A stretch of DNA of 64,000 bases, from assembly GCA_046957575.1 (NCBI GenBank), contig JBKUOG010000004.1:1-64000 (forward strand), given 5' to 3'. Position numbers and translations under genes: made by a program. Under the pieces are notes generated by a model, which was not told where the DNA came from, ran no database searches, and saw nothing but the letters and a program-made list of their open reading frames with translations. This stretch comes from UMGS1370 sp046957575. Lineage in GTDB: Bacteria; Bacillota; Clostridia; Lachnospirales; Lachnospiraceae. Shown here in pieces: positions 54,544 to 63,183 of this stretch (positions within the stretch are counted from its first letter, which is position 1; the number at the start of each line of letters is the position of its first letter).

Positions 54544-55767
54544 TTATTGCTCCTTATGGCGGCTGCCTTTTGCTGCTTCTGACGACTGGACTCTGGCGTT
54601 TATTTTACCGTCCTGCACATAGATGGAAATTTTATCATCCGGCTCTACCTGGCGGACAGACACAATCTTTTTTCCATCTTCCCCGCTTAGAAATCCATAT
54701 CCCTGACTTAATTTTTCTAAAGGAGACATGCCGGAAAGTCTTCCGGAAAGAAGAGCCAGACGATGGCGGTTTTCCAAAATCTGCTCCTGCATCAGCCGGC
54801 TCATCCGCTCCTCCATCTCAATGGCCTGCTGCCGTCTGTCATCCAGCATTTTCCGGGGATGCTTTAGCCCTAACCGATATCGGTATTCCCCTGCCCGGTA
54901 GCGGCTTCTCTCCACCTGACGCCCGGCTGAGCGAATCAGCGCCTGCCGGTATCCCTCTATCTGCTCTGCAAACTGGCGGTAATCAAACACTGCCAGTTCT
55001 GCTGCAGCGGAAGGGGTCGGTGCCCGCATATCTGCCACATAATCGGCTATCGTCACATCGGTCTCATGTCCTACGGCGGAAATCACCGGTGTGCTGCAGG
55101 CAAAAATGGCTCTGGCTACAATTTCTTCATTAAAGGCCCACAGATCTTCGATGGAACCTCCGCCCCGGCCCACGATCAGCACGTCCAGTCCCATACCATC
55201 CAGGGTTTTGATTGCCTTTGCAATGCTGTATTTCGCCTGCTCTCCCTGAACCTGGGCTGGACACAAAATCAGCTGAACGTAAGGGTTCCTTCGCTGGGAA
55301 ATATTTATAATATCCCGAATGGCAGCTCCTGTGCTGGCTGTTACAATTCCTACCCGGCTGGCATACCGGGGAATCGGCCGCTTATACTGGCCGTCAAACA
55401 TTCCCATCTCTTCCAACTGGTCTCTTAATGCTTCAAACCGCTTAAACAAGTCACCAGCCCCGTCCAAGGTGATTTCCCTGGCATAGAGCTGGTATTTTCC
55501 GTCTCTCTCGTAGACATCCACATTGCCGTTTGCCACTACCTGCTGGCCGTCCCGCATGGGAAACTGCAGGCCCTTTCTCTGGCCTGCAAACATAACGGCC
55601 TGGATGGTGCTTGACTCATCCTTTAATGTAAAATAAATATGGCCCGATGAGTGATATTTGCAGTTTGATACCTCGCCTTTTATGGAAATCCGGTTTAGGG
55701 CAAAGTCCTGAAAAAACAGATTCCGGATATAGCTGTTGACCTGGGAGACGCTGTAGACCCCTGCCAT
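54544..55767 (-). CDS. xseA: Exodeoxyribonuclease VII large subunit
   Basis: 407 residues. The OB-fold lies at 1-100 (VYSVSQVNSYIRNLFFQDFA, ISIKGEVSNCKYHSSGHIYF), then the catalytic domain (RVGIVTASTGAAIRDIINIS, VLIVGRGGGSIEDLWAFNEE, PVISAVGHETDVTIADYVAD, RAPTPSAAAEL) and a C-terminal coiled region. Cuts single-stranded DNA from both ends. Two bases follow nusB. Confidence 0.95.
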   Translation of the reverse strand: MAGVYSVSQVNSYIRNLFFQDFALNRISIKGEVSNCKYHSSGHIYFTLKDESSTIQAVMFAGQRKGLQFPMRDGQQVVANGNVDVYERDGKYQLYAREITLDGAGDLFKRFEALRDQLEEMGMFDGQYKRPIPRYASRVGIVTASTGAAIRDIINISQRRNPYVQLILCPAQVQGEQAKYSIAKAIKTLDGMGLDVLIVGRGGGSIEDLWAFNEEIVARAIFACSTPVISAVGHETDVTIADYVADMRAPTPSAAAELAVFDYRQFAEQIEGYRQALIRSAGRQVERSRYRAGEYRYRLGLKHPRKMLDDRRQQAIEMEERMSRLMQEQILENRHRLALLSGRLSGMSPLEKLSQGYGFLSGEDGKKIVSVRQVEPDDKISIYVQDGKINARVQSSEAAKGSRHKEQ

Positions 55768-55768
55768 C

Positions 55769-56212
55769 CTACACCAGCTTTGCCAAAATACCGTTTACAA
55801 AAGCAGGGGCATCGCTGCCGCCGAATTTCTTTGCCAGTTCCACTGCTTCGTTAATGGCAACCTTGTCCGGAATCTGGTCATCATACTTCATCTCATAGAC
55901 AGCCAGGCGCAAAATTGCCAGTTCCACCCTGCCCATACGCCTGGTTTTCCATCCCTCTGCCACCTGATTAATCTGCTCGTCCAAATCCGGAATTTTATTC
56001 ATAATGGACTCGACTCTCTTAAGAATCTTCTCCTCATCTGTCTCTTTTACTTCTACGCGGTGCAAAATCTCGCTGGTCCCGTCCAAAGCAGAATCCTCTT
56101 CCTCCGGTGCCAGGAAATACTGCTTCATCTGCTCTTCTTTTTCCTCTGCCGGGTAAAATTCTGCACCGAACAGCATCTTAAAGCAATGCTCCCGCAATTC
56201 TCTTCTGGTCAT
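55769..56212 (-). CDS. nusB: Transcription antitermination factor NusB
   Basis: 147 residues, all-helical. N-terminal TRRELREHCFKMLFGAEFY and C-terminal VAINEAVELAKKFGGSDAPA, FVNGILAKL are NusB signatures. An acidic insert of about 25 residues (EEDSALDGTSEILHRVEV) is longer than in E. coli NusB. It helps rRNA antitermination with NusE. First gene of the chain to spoIVB, with its own promoter. Confidence 0.95.
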   Translation of the reverse strand: MTRRELREHCFKMLFGAEFYPAEEKEEQMKQYFLAPEEEDSALDGTSEILHRVEVKETDEEKILKRVESIMNKIPDLDEQINQVAEGWKTRRMGRVELAILRLAVYEMKYDDQIPDKVAINEAVELAKKFGGSDAPAFVNGILAKLV

Positions 56213-56255
56213 GTCTTATCCTCCTGCATGTAAGCTTCTATAGGCATTTGGAAAT

Positions 56256-56284
56256 ATTATAGCAAAAGCTGGCTGGTTGTACAA
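56256..56284 (-). promoter_or_regulatory. Promoter of the nusB-spoIVB gene chain
   Basis: On the minus strand: TTGTAC at 56284-56279, 17 bases, TATAAT at 56261-56256 with an upstream TG, 44 bases before the nusB start. It starts just inside the 3' side of the preceding gene. Confidence 0.75.
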
Positions 56285-56293
56285 GATCCCAAA

Positions 56294-57199
56294 CTATGAA
56301 TCTGCTAAAAATGTCTGAATATTGTCTAAAACCTTTTGGCTTAACAGTACAAATGCCTGACTGGTTCTTCCGGCCGACACATTGGCGCAAAAGACGCGGG
56401 GCAGACTGTAAAACTCCTTGCTCACAGGACCAGCCGCAGCCCTGGTGTCGCAGAAGAAATAATTCCCCTCCCGTTTTACCCAGCTTTCCAGAACTTTGGA
56501 ATCAAACCCTGGCCCAATAGATGTGTTAAAAAGGATTTTTCCATCTCCCAGCGCTTCAAATTCCGATTCCTGGAGTAAAAGAACGTTTTTGTTCAGGCAG
56601 GTAAATACCGCCTGGCTTTCCGCAAGCAGCTGGTGAAGTGGTTTGTACTCGATCCCCAAAGCCTCAGCATCTTCTTTGCGGCTGCGGCTGTAATAGGAAA
56701 CGTCTGCTCCCATAAACTGCAGGGCATCTGCAATCATTCTGCCGGAAACTCCCAGTCCCACAATCCCTGCCTTTAATCCGGTAATTTCCACTGGTTCTTC
56801 CTTCCACATAGGGCATCCAAACCCATGAAGCAGTCCAATCAATTGATGCAGTACATATTCCACCACTCCCCTGTCTCCATAATCTCGGATTCCAAGGACC
56901 CGGATTCCTAAGCTTCTGGCGCAGGCAATGTCCACATTGGCGCTTTCTTCTGAATACAGGCTGCAGCACATGCCGATATAGCGGATGGACGGACAGCTTT
57001 TTATCACATGGCCGGAAATCTGGGATGTATAGCTGACTAACACCCCGTCCGCATCCCCAATTCTTTTGATAATCTCTTTTTCATCTGCCGGAATGTCCGA
57101 ATATAAAACCACTTCTTCTGCATACTGAAAAAGTGCCATTTCCGCCTCCGGCACCAGATTTACCGGCTCAATGGCAACTAATTTTTTAAATTTTTTCAC
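56294..57199 (-). CDS. D-2-hydroxyacid-dehydrogenase-like protein lacking catalytic residues
   Basis: 301 residues with the fold of D-isomer 2-hydroxyacid dehydrogenases. The NAD site GLKAGIVGLGVSGRMIADAL lies near 140-160, preceded by DYGDRGVVEYVLHQLIGLLH. The usual catalytic Arg (NTARG) is replaced by NTSIG, and the His of the family's C-terminal block by Asn (CANVSAGRTSQA). It may bind a dinucleotide but is unlikely to be a normal dehydrogenase. It follows the aspartate-dehydrogenase-like gene by 11 bases, so the two probably act in one pathway. Confidence 0.75.
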   Translation of the reverse strand: MKKFKKLVAIEPVNLVPEAEMALFQYAEEVVLYSDIPADEKEIIKRIGDADGVLVSYTSQISGHVIKSCPSIRYIGMCCSLYSEESANVDIACARSLGIRVLGIRDYGDRGVVEYVLHQLIGLLHGFGCPMWKEEPVEITGLKAGIVGLGVSGRMIADALQFMGADVSYYSRSRKEDAEALGIEYKPLHQLLAESQAVFTCLNKNVLLLQESEFEALGDGKILFNTSIGPGFDSKVLESWVKREGNYFFCDTRAAAGPVSKEFYSLPRVFCANVSAGRTSQAFVLLSQKVLDNIQTFLADS

Positions 57200-57210
57200 G
57201 TCCTGCCTCC

Positions 57211-58014
57211 TTACTGGAATACCACCGGCGAACTGATGTTGCGAAGCAGAGAAATCACGCTCCAGGCCGCCATCTCTGCAGTGCTGGAATAAATGTCTAC
57301 AACTGCCTTAATCCCTTCTGTTTCCATGGTAATCCTGTGATCATCTCCTGTAAATCCGGGCACACTGGTGATTTTTACTTTGGCAGACTCTGGTCCGGTG
57401 CTTGCGAGTGCAGCTGCCACTGCCACATTGACCTTTGTCGGGAACAGGGCAATGGCTTCTTTGGCATTGCCGGAAAATACCTCTGTCTCCTCTGTATCGG
57501 TCATCAGGCTGTCTGTAAAAATCGGAGTCCCTTTTAAAGATGCCGGCCCCTTGTGGGTGGAAATGCCGGAAACGGCCGTCTGGCCCTTTGCCTGACTCAT
57601 CAAAGCAATCGTGCGCAGGGCGTCAAAACCTCCGATAACGCCGCTGGCCAGATAGAGTTTTGTGTTATTTTCCAGAGCAGTGCGCTTTAACTCTCCAAAT
57701 AAGGCGCTGTCTGCAAACGCGCCCATGGACAGCACCACCAGGCTGGCGCCGGAAGCCAGCACCTTTTTGCCAATCTCGCTTACTATCTTAGGAGATGCGG
57801 CTTCTGCCACAAAATCCGGCTTTAATTCTAACAGTTCCTCTATGGTCCTGCATGGTTTACAGCCGGTAATAGCAGCCACTTTCTCAACTGACTCCATGGT
57901 ACGGCTTACTGCGCCTACAAACTCATAATCTTCCAATAGGCCGTCCTTCCACGCCTGTGCAATCACAGTTCCCAATTTTCCGCAGCCAACAAGGGCTAAT
58001 CGTTTCTTTTCCAC
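57211..58014 (-). CDS. Aspartate-dehydrogenase-family protein (NadX-like)
   Basis: 267 residues from a GTG at 58014 with GGAG eight bases upstream. Rossmann motif ALVGCGKLGTVIAQAW at the N-terminus and the DUF108/Asp_DH C-terminal domain: LYLASGVIGGFDALRTIALM, FPTKVNVAVAAALASTGPES, and GFTGDDHRITMETEGIKAVV. Family members oxidise L-aspartate to iminoaspartate for NAD synthesis or other oxo-acid chemistry. It is paired with the degenerate hydroxyacid-dehydrogenase-like gene and inserted between asp23 and nusB. Confidence 0.85.
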   Translation of the reverse strand: MEKKRLALVGCGKLGTVIAQAWKDGLLEDYEFVGAVSRTMESVEKVAAITGCKPCRTIEELLELKPDFVAEAASPKIVSEIGKKVLASGASLVVLSMGAFADSALFGELKRTALENNTKLYLASGVIGGFDALRTIALMSQAKGQTAVSGISTHKGPASLKGTPIFTDSLMTDTEETEVFSGNAKEAIALFPTKVNVAVAAALASTGPESAKVKITSVPGFTGDDHRITMETEGIKAVVDIYSSTAEMAAWSVISLLRNISSPVVFQ

Positions 58015-58170
58015 GTTTTCTTCTCCTTTTCTGCTAATCGAATATTTCCATTCCGCCGCAGGCATTGGCTCACTTAGCAAGTTTTGCGAGCTTAGTGAAC
58101 AAACTCTCTTTAGAGCTGCGGTCCCTGCGGAGCGTTTTTAATTTCACAGGACACACTTTCCTAGGAAATT

Positions 58171-58205
58171 AAAAAGCTGCCCCGTCCCGGATACAGACGG
58201 CAGCA
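58171..58205 (-). terminator. Terminator after the Asp23 gene
   Basis: On the minus strand GCTGCCGTC and GAC-GGGGCAGC form the stem, followed by TTTTTAATT. It begins 13 bases after the asp23 stop, so the dehydrogenase genes downstream need another promoter. Confidence 0.8.
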
Positions 58206-58217
58206 GCTTCTTGCACT

Positions 58218-58604
58218 TTATTTTTCTTCTTGCATATTGACGCCGGCAATCTTGATATTTACCTCTAAAACGGTAAGCCCTGTCATATTTTCAATGGCGT
58301 TTTTTACCCGATCCTGTACCTTGGCGCTGACATCCGGAATATTGTATCCGTATTTTAAATACAGGGAAAGATCCACGCATACATGCTCTTCTGTCACATC
58401 AATCTTAACGCCTCTGGACAGATTTTTCATCCCCAGCTTTCCTACCAGTTCATTGGTAATGTTGCCGGCCATGGAATCTACTCCGTCTACCTCAGTGGCA
58501 GCAAGGCCTGCGATAATGGCAACTACCTCATCTGCAATCTGTACTTCGCCGATTTTATCTTTTTCATATACTTTATGCGTACTGCGATTTTCTGCTTCTG
58601 ACAC
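58218..58604 (-). CDS. Asp23/Gls24-family protein
   Basis: 128 residues. VQIADEVVAIIAGLAATEVD and LSLYLKYGYNIPDVSAKVQD, RVKNAIENMTGLTVLEVNIK are the typical blocks. These small proteins are envelope-stress related and often linked to the spoIIIA-nusB region in Clostridia, as here. Starts at a GTG with AGGAGG eight bases upstream. It has an extended -10 promoter and its own terminator, so it is a single-gene unit. Confidence 0.92.
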   Translation of the reverse strand: MSEAENRSTHKVYEKDKIGEVQIADEVVAIIAGLAATEVDGVDSMAGNITNELVGKLGMKNLSRGVKIDVTEEHVCVDLSLYLKYGYNIPDVSAKVQDRVKNAIENMTGLTVLEVNIKIAGVNMQEEK

Positions 58605-58680
58605 AATCCGTTCCTCCTGTCCATTTGGAATTGTTCTGAAAGGCGCACTAACTTTCCCGCCGTCTCAGATCGTTACCCCC

Positions 58681-58709
58681 ATTATAGCAAAAAGAAACCC
58701 ATTTGGAAA
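58681..58709 (-). promoter_or_regulatory. Promoter of the Asp23 gene
   Basis: On the minus strand: TGCTATAAT at 58686-58681 (extended -10) with a weak TTTCCA 17 bases upstream at 58709-58704. Confidence 0.6.
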
Positions 58710-58760
58710 GGTCTTTCGGAGTTTTTATTGGGATTTGATTGCAGCAGTTCAGCCATGCAT

Positions 58761-58810
58761 CTTCTTGCCCGCTTGTGGCGGACAAGAAGCGTCTGGCGTC
58801 CGCCCTATGG
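58761..58810. repeat. Double-hairpin repeat, copy B
   Basis: CTTCTTGCCCGC (58761-58772) pairs with GCGGACAAGAAG (58778-58789), one mismatch, followed by GCGTCTGGCGTCCGC. It has the same layout as the copy at 36740-36790. Lies after spoIIIAH on the minus strand but lacks a T-run. Confidence 0.55.
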
Positions 58811-58821
58811 GGATTTGCCGA

Positions 58822-59640
58822 TTATTCTTCCAGATTCAGCAAAGTTATCACAATCTGGTCAGCCCCCATCTCTGTTTTCCGTTTTACAATATCTTCAATC
58901 TGTGCACGCTGGGGATCGGTAATGCTGGAGGCATTGACCACCACATCTACTTTATCGCTGCTGATGCTGACAACCGGATCGGAAAAGCCTTTTGCCATTA
59001 ACAGAGTCTCGGCTGCATTCTCTTTTTCCGCAGTCTCTGTTAATTCCACCATACTTTGAATTGCCTGCTGTTTTGCTGCCTCTTCAATAGAAGCATTATT
59101 GACTATTTCCATCAGCGCCTCTTTGTTTTTAGCCCGGATCTGTTCTCTGCTTAACTGAACGTTGGCTATGTAGTCAGATACGCTGATTCCGCTGGTAAGC
59201 ACTGCTTCTCCGGGATTGTCTAACCCTGTCTGAGAAGTATCTGCTGCCTGGCTGTTTGATGTCTGGCTGCCTGCACTGGCATCTTCTGCTTTTGCCAGTT
59301 CTGTTTCGGCGGTCTGTCCGGCATCTGCTAATTCCTGACCTTCCAGTTTATCAATATCTTCTCCGTCCTGATCCAGACTTGCGATTTCCTGAAGCTGACC
59401 GTCTTCCAAATAAGAGCCTGCAGCCTGATTTTCCGCCAGCAGATCTTCTTCTGAAATATCTGTCAGTCCGGCCTCATAAGCGCTCCCCGCTCCTAAGTCC
59501 TCTTTTCCCGCATAATTTAAGTACCCGGCTGCTGCAATCATAATAGCCAGAGTGGTAATGATGATCTGATTTCTGCGAAACAGGCGCTTCATATTCGCCT
59601 CTGTTTTTGGTTTCATAATGTCCCTTTTTTTTAGTTTCAT
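58822..59640 (-). CDS. spoIIIAH: Stage III sporulation protein AH
   Basis: 272 residues. A basic N-terminus, a membrane helix at about 24-43 (NQIIITTLAIMIAAAGYLNY), a long acidic low-complexity linker (EDASAGSQTSNSQAADTSQT), and the C-terminal ring-building domain (SREQIRAKNKEALMEIVNNA, FSDPVVSISSDKVDVVVNAS, QIVITLL). SpoIIIAH in the mother-cell membrane binds SpoIIQ in the forespore membrane to form the channel. The linker is longer than in B. subtilis (218 residues). Confidence 0.95.
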   Translation of the reverse strand: MKLKKRDIMKPKTEANMKRLFRRNQIIITTLAIMIAAAGYLNYAGKEDLGAGSAYEAGLTDISEEDLLAENQAAGSYLEDGQLQEIASLDQDGEDIDKLEGQELADAGQTAETELAKAEDASAGSQTSNSQAADTSQTGLDNPGEAVLTSGISVSDYIANVQLSREQIRAKNKEALMEIVNNASIEEAAKQQAIQSMVELTETAEKENAAETLLMAKGFSDPVVSISSDKVDVVVNASSITDPQRAQIEDIVKRKTEMGADQIVITLLNLEE

Positions 59641-59653
59641 TTCCCTCGCTCCT

Positions 59654-60289
59654 TTATTCCACCCGCTTTAACACTTTTATTTTATGTGCCGGCAGGCCAA
59701 ATAATGCTTCCATTGCTTCAGAAATTTCCGCCTTTACTTTCGGACTTCCTCCTCCTTGTGCACTTATAATGATTCCGGATAATTCCGGACAAATCTCTTT
59801 TTCTACAATAGGCTGATTCTGTCCGCTTCCTCCGGCCATCACCGTTGTCTCGCCAGTTTCTGACTGGGAAATTTCCCGCACTCCCCCACCAGTATCCTGT
59901 TCTTTGGTAACAGAAGAAGCAATGTTTTTGTCCACCCGTACTACTTTCTCTTCTGATGTTTTTAAAACCATCATCACATCTACCTGCCCCACTCCTTCTA
60001 CATTTTTTAGCAGTTCCCGAATCCTCTCTTCCATTCGTGCTTCATACAAACTGCCTTCATCCGGGTAAGCGGCTCTTTCCTTTGCCCCCGCCAATTCTGC
60101 TTCTTCTGTAAAACCTGTTTGTAACTCCACTCCTGCGTTGTCGCCTTCTCCTTGGCTGCCGCTCTCATAAAAGCTTGCCGGACTTTTTGGCTCTCTAGAA
60201 GGCGGCGCAGCTAAGATCATAAGGGCAGCCCCTGAAAGCGCCAACAAAAGCCACTGCTCTTTTTTAATTTTTCCACCAAATTTCCACAT
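59654..60289 (-). CDS. spoIIIAG: Stage III sporulation protein AG
   Basis: 211 residues from the ATG at 60289, which has GGAGG six bases upstream. A membrane helix at about 12-28 (WLLLALSGAALMILAA), a linker, and the ring domain RIRELLKNVEGVGQVDVMMV, IIISAQGGGSPKVKAEISEA, MEALFGLPAHKIKVLKR. It forms a large ring in the feeding channel. The start lies 26 bases inside the spoIIIAF end. Confidence 0.94.
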   Translation of the reverse strand: MWKFGGKIKKEQWLLLALSGAALMILAAPPSREPKSPASFYESGSQGEGDNAGVELQTGFTEEAELAGAKERAAYPDEGSLYEARMEERIRELLKNVEGVGQVDVMMVLKTSEEKVVRVDKNIASSVTKEQDTGGGVREISQSETGETTVMAGGSGQNQPIVEKEICPELSGIIISAQGGGSPKVKAEISEAMEALFGLPAHKIKVLKRVE

Positions 60290-60881
60290 TCCGTTCCTCC
60301 ACGCCATAATACTGGGAAATCCTGCGTTTTAATTCCTCTTCTTTTTCCAAATCCGCCTTTGCAGGAATGGCGGAGGCAGGCTGTTCCTCTTTGCTGTCAG
60401 TTCTGATTTCTACTGGTTCTACAGGAGACACCAGAGAGTCTTTTCCCTCTGTTTCTTCCCTGGCACTTACCCGAATACGCCGAACGGTTCCAAAGCCATC
60501 GCTTTTGGGATCCTTCTCAATTTCCGCCTCTGTTTTTTCCGCTTCAATTCCCACTGACCGGGCCAGATTTTTCACCTCTTCTTCCACCTGCATTTCATAC
60601 TCGTTTGTCATTTTATCAAACCGGTTCTGTTCCAGATCGGACAGTTTCCTGCGAAATTCGCCTGCTTCCTCCTGAAACTGAACAGACTGAAACAGGGCCG
60701 CAAGCTTTTCATCTAAATCCAGGCTCTCCGTCACTGGTTTTATGATCACAAGTATTAAAATCATTCCTGAAAAAAGCCGGATATATTTTTCATAACTCTT
60801 TTTAGGAAGCAGACTGGACAATACTGTAATAAAAATCAGACAGCAGATAATCTGCCATACCCATTCCAACATATATTCCAT
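60264..60881 (-). CDS. spoIIIAF: Stage III sporulation protein AF
   Basis: 205 residues. Two N-terminal membrane helices (WVWQIICCLIFITVLSSLLP, LFSGMILILVIIKPVTESL) and a cytosolic/intermembrane domain ending in KRISQYYGVEERNVEIWWKN. Matches SpoIIIAF in order and topology. Its C-terminus overlaps the spoIIIAG start. Confidence 0.93.
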   Translation of the reverse strand: MEYMLEWVWQIICCLIFITVLSSLLPKKSYEKYIRLFSGMILILVIIKPVTESLDLDEKLAALFQSVQFQEEAGEFRRKLSDLEQNRFDKMTNEYEMQVEEEVKNLARSVGIEAEKTEAEIEKDPKSDGFGTVRRIRVSAREETEGKDSLVSPVEPVEIRTDSKEEQPASAIPAKADLEKEEELKRRISQYYGVEERNVEIWWKN

Positions 60882-60884
60882 GAT

Positions 60885-62045
60885 TTACCCCGCAAAATAC
60901 ATAACATTGGTAAATGCGCAAAGGATAGCTAAAGTGACCGCAAACAGCACAAGGGATGTCCATACCAGGCGGATTAAAAGCTGATGCGCCAGAGAAATCC
61001 CATGAATGCAGGAAACGATCCGTTTGTCGCAGACCGGCTCTAAAAGAGCCGCGCAAATCTGATACAAAACGGCCAGTACCATCAGCTGAATCAGCGGCAG
61101 AGCCGCAATAGCTGCCAGCACTGCGACTGCTGCAGTTCCAATGGAATTTTTAATCAGAACTCCAGCGCCTAACACAGTCTGGGTTACAGTTCTTGCCCCC
61201 TGTCCCACTCCCGGAACGGCTTCCAGCAATCTGAAAAGGCTTCCCTTTCCTAAAGCGTCCACGCTTGGAAGCACCATTCCCTGTATGAGCTGAAATCCTA
61301 AGAGAAGTCCTGCCATGGTTTTTAACCCCCACCTGACAGCACTTTCTGTCAGTTTTGTCAGCTTTGACAAACTGTCTTCTTTTGTAATCTTTCCCGCCAG
61401 AATCAGCATGGCATATATCTTTATCATTGGAAGGATGCCAAACAGGCAAATCCACTGAAAAACCGCCACCATTCCCAGGGTGGTTTCGTAAAGAGCAGCC
61501 CCCGCCACACTGCCTCCGCAAAATGCCACTGATAAAAAAAAGGAAGGAAGCAGTGCTCTCATAAAGTCCAGCAAATGCCGAAATACTTTTTCTGCAATCT
61601 GAATGCTCTGAAAAAATCCAGCTGACAGGCAGGTAAACAGCATCAGGTAGGTGACAAAAAAACCGGTTTCTGAAATCTGACCATTGGAAAAAATACCAGA
61701 AAATCCGGAAAACAAGGCCCCAAACAGTCCCAATAGAACTACCTGCCCAAGCAGCCTGCTTCCCGCTCCAACCCTGGATACCAGAGCGTCCTTTACAGCC
61801 GTTCCGATCTTCTTTGCTGCCTCCTTAAATTCTCCCTTTCCAATATGAACGACTAAATCCTGAAAGGACAGCTCCATTCCTTCCGGCTGGTTTTGCCCCA
61901 GATACTCATCCACAGTTTCTACATCAAACTGTTCCAGATCCCACTGCCTGCCGCCTGCTTCCTGGGCTGCAAAAACTGTACTGGCCATGGAAAAAGCAAT
62001 GCCTGCTCCCGCTATAAGACCAACCAGAAACCTCCCTCCTGTCAT
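60885..62045 (-). CDS. spoIIIAE: Stage III sporulation protein AE
   Basis: 386 residues, signal-like N-terminus (FLVGLIAGAGIAFSMASTVF) and seven or more membrane helices (LLPSFFLSVAFCGGSVAGAA, KTMAGLLLGFQLIQGMVLPS). Conserved multi-span subunit of the SpoIIIA-SpoIIQ complex, possibly a transporter-like core. Overlaps spoIIIAD by four bases. Confidence 0.94.
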   Translation of the reverse strand: MTGGRFLVGLIAGAGIAFSMASTVFAAQEAGGRQWDLEQFDVETVDEYLGQNQPEGMELSFQDLVVHIGKGEFKEAAKKIGTAVKDALVSRVGAGSRLLGQVVLLGLFGALFSGFSGIFSNGQISETGFFVTYLMLFTCLSAGFFQSIQIAEKVFRHLLDFMRALLPSFFLSVAFCGGSVAGAALYETTLGMVAVFQWICLFGILPMIKIYAMLILAGKITKEDSLSKLTKLTESAVRWGLKTMAGLLLGFQLIQGMVLPSVDALGKGSLFRLLEAVPGVGQGARTVTQTVLGAGVLIKNSIGTAAVAVLAAIAALPLIQLMVLAVLYQICAALLEPVCDKRIVSCIHGISLAHQLLIRLVWTSLVLFAVTLAILCAFTNVMYFAG

Positions 62046-62428
62046 GCCAAAAGCCCCTCCATTGTCTCTAAAAGAGCCAGAACAACCGGCATACTGACCG
62101 CCAGAATCGAAAGTTTCCCAAAAATTTCTATCTGCACTCCGATGGAGGAATATCCTGCATCCCGGCAGATTCCGGAAGCAAATTCTGCTATATAAGCGAT
62201 TCCAATCATTTTTATCAGGACCGTCAGATAAACGGGATGGATCTTTATGTATTCCTGAATTTTTCTTGCTGCATCTAAAATCGTTTCCAATTTTAAAAGT
62301 CCGTAGGAAAAAATCAACAGTCCGGCCGCTGCCGCCAGGTATGTGCCATACTCGCCTTTTAGCCCTTTAAACTGAACTGCCAAAAGCACTGCCACAATAC
62401 CAAGAGCTGCTATGGTAATTACTGTCAT
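62042..62428 (-). CDS. spoIIIAD: Stage III sporulation protein AD
   Basis: 128 residues, four predicted helices (VITIAALGIVAVLLAVQFKG, YLAAAAGLLIFSYGLLKLET, YLTVLIKMIGIAYIAEFASG, ICRDAGYSSIGVQIEIFGKL). Small membrane subunit related to AC. Between spoIIIAC (23 bases) and spoIIIAE (overlap). Confidence 0.94.
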   Translation of the reverse strand: MTVITIAALGIVAVLLAVQFKGLKGEYGTYLAAAAGLLIFSYGLLKLETILDAARKIQEYIKIHPVYLTVLIKMIGIAYIAEFASGICRDAGYSSIGVQIEIFGKLSILAVSMPVVLALLETMEGLLA

Positions 62429-62451
62429 CCTTCTCCTCCCTTCAAAACCGT

Positions 62452-62646
62452 TTACAGGGCAAATAGATGTTTGATGGTTTCAAACAGTTGGTAAATATAC
62501 GGGACCATCCAGAAAAGCACCAGCACCAAACCTGCAAGACTGGTTAAAAACGCCTGTTCTTCCCGGCCGCTGTGCTTTAAAATCTGGCAGATTACAGAAA
62601 CCAGAATCCCTACCGCGGCAATTTTAAAGATCAGATTAACTCCCAT
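62452..62646 (-). CDS. spoIIIAC: Stage III sporulation protein AC
   Basis: 64 residues, two helices (LIFKIAAVGILVSVICQILK, FLTSLAGLVLVLFWMVPYIY). Length and sequence are typical for the smallest SpoIIIA subunit. 24 bases after spoIIIAB. Confidence 0.94.
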   Translation of the reverse strand: MGVNLIFKIAAVGILVSVICQILKHSGREEQAFLTSLAGLVLVLFWMVPYIYQLFETIKHLFAL

Positions 62647-62670
62647 AATCCCTCCCTATCTCCAGCCATT

Positions 62671-63183
62671 TTAAAATAAGGCAATGGTAAAAAACAGTCC
62701 CCCCATTATCCCCAGACTCATGTACAGACGGCTCCGCTCTCTGCTGTGCTCCTTTAGATATTTTATGGTCTCATCCAGCTGCTCCAGATAAAGAAGAATG
62801 GTTCTCTCCTGCATGGCTAAATCCAGATAGCCTAAATTGCTGCCCAAAAGAAAAAATTGTTCCCAATCCTCTCTGGTCAGGGGCAAATCTTTTAATTTTT
62901 CCCCTTCCTCTCTCCAAATCCTGGAAAAAGGCACTCCATCCCGCAGATTCAGCCGTCTGGCTGCTTCCGCAAACAAGGCTCCGAATGGACCTTTTCCTTT
63001 TTTTCCCGCACTGGCCAGCCCTTCTGCCAGAGTCGCATGACTGTACAAAATTTCCCCTTTTAGGAAATAAATAAGCTGCCTTAAAGACAGCAAAAGTTCT
63101 AGTCTCTGTTTCCACAAAAAAGCCATCTGCCATCCAAAGCCGGCTGCTCCAAGCAGCAGGCACCCCGCTCCCAGTCCTTTCAT
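62671..63183 (-). CDS. spoIIIAB: Stage III sporulation protein AB
   Basis: 170 residues. N-terminal helix (GAGCLLLGAAGFGWQMAFLW), a helical domain resembling type II secretion GspF (LRQLIYFLKGEILYSHATLA) and a C-terminal helix (LYMSLGIMGGLFFTIALF). Its start overlaps the spoIIIAA stop by four bases. Confidence 0.93.
   Translation of the reverse strand: MKGLGAGCLLLGAAGFGWQMAFLWKQRLELLLSLRQLIYFLKGEILYSHATLAEGLASAGKKGKGPFGALFAEAARRLNLRDGVPFSRIWREEGEKLKDLPLTREDWEQFFLLGSNLGYLDLAMQERTILLYLEQLDETIKYLKEHSRERSRLYMSLGIMGGLFFTIALF

Noticed and set aside
54264..55133. 289-codon plus-strand reading frame
   Set aside because: It is fully antisense to xseB and xseA, which are certain genes. It is low-complexity Pro/Ser/Leu-rich and has no ribosome site.
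58237..59001. 254-codon plus-strand frame
   Set aside because: Antisense to asp23 and spoIIIAH. It spans two genes and a terminator-promoter region, and codon content does not look real.
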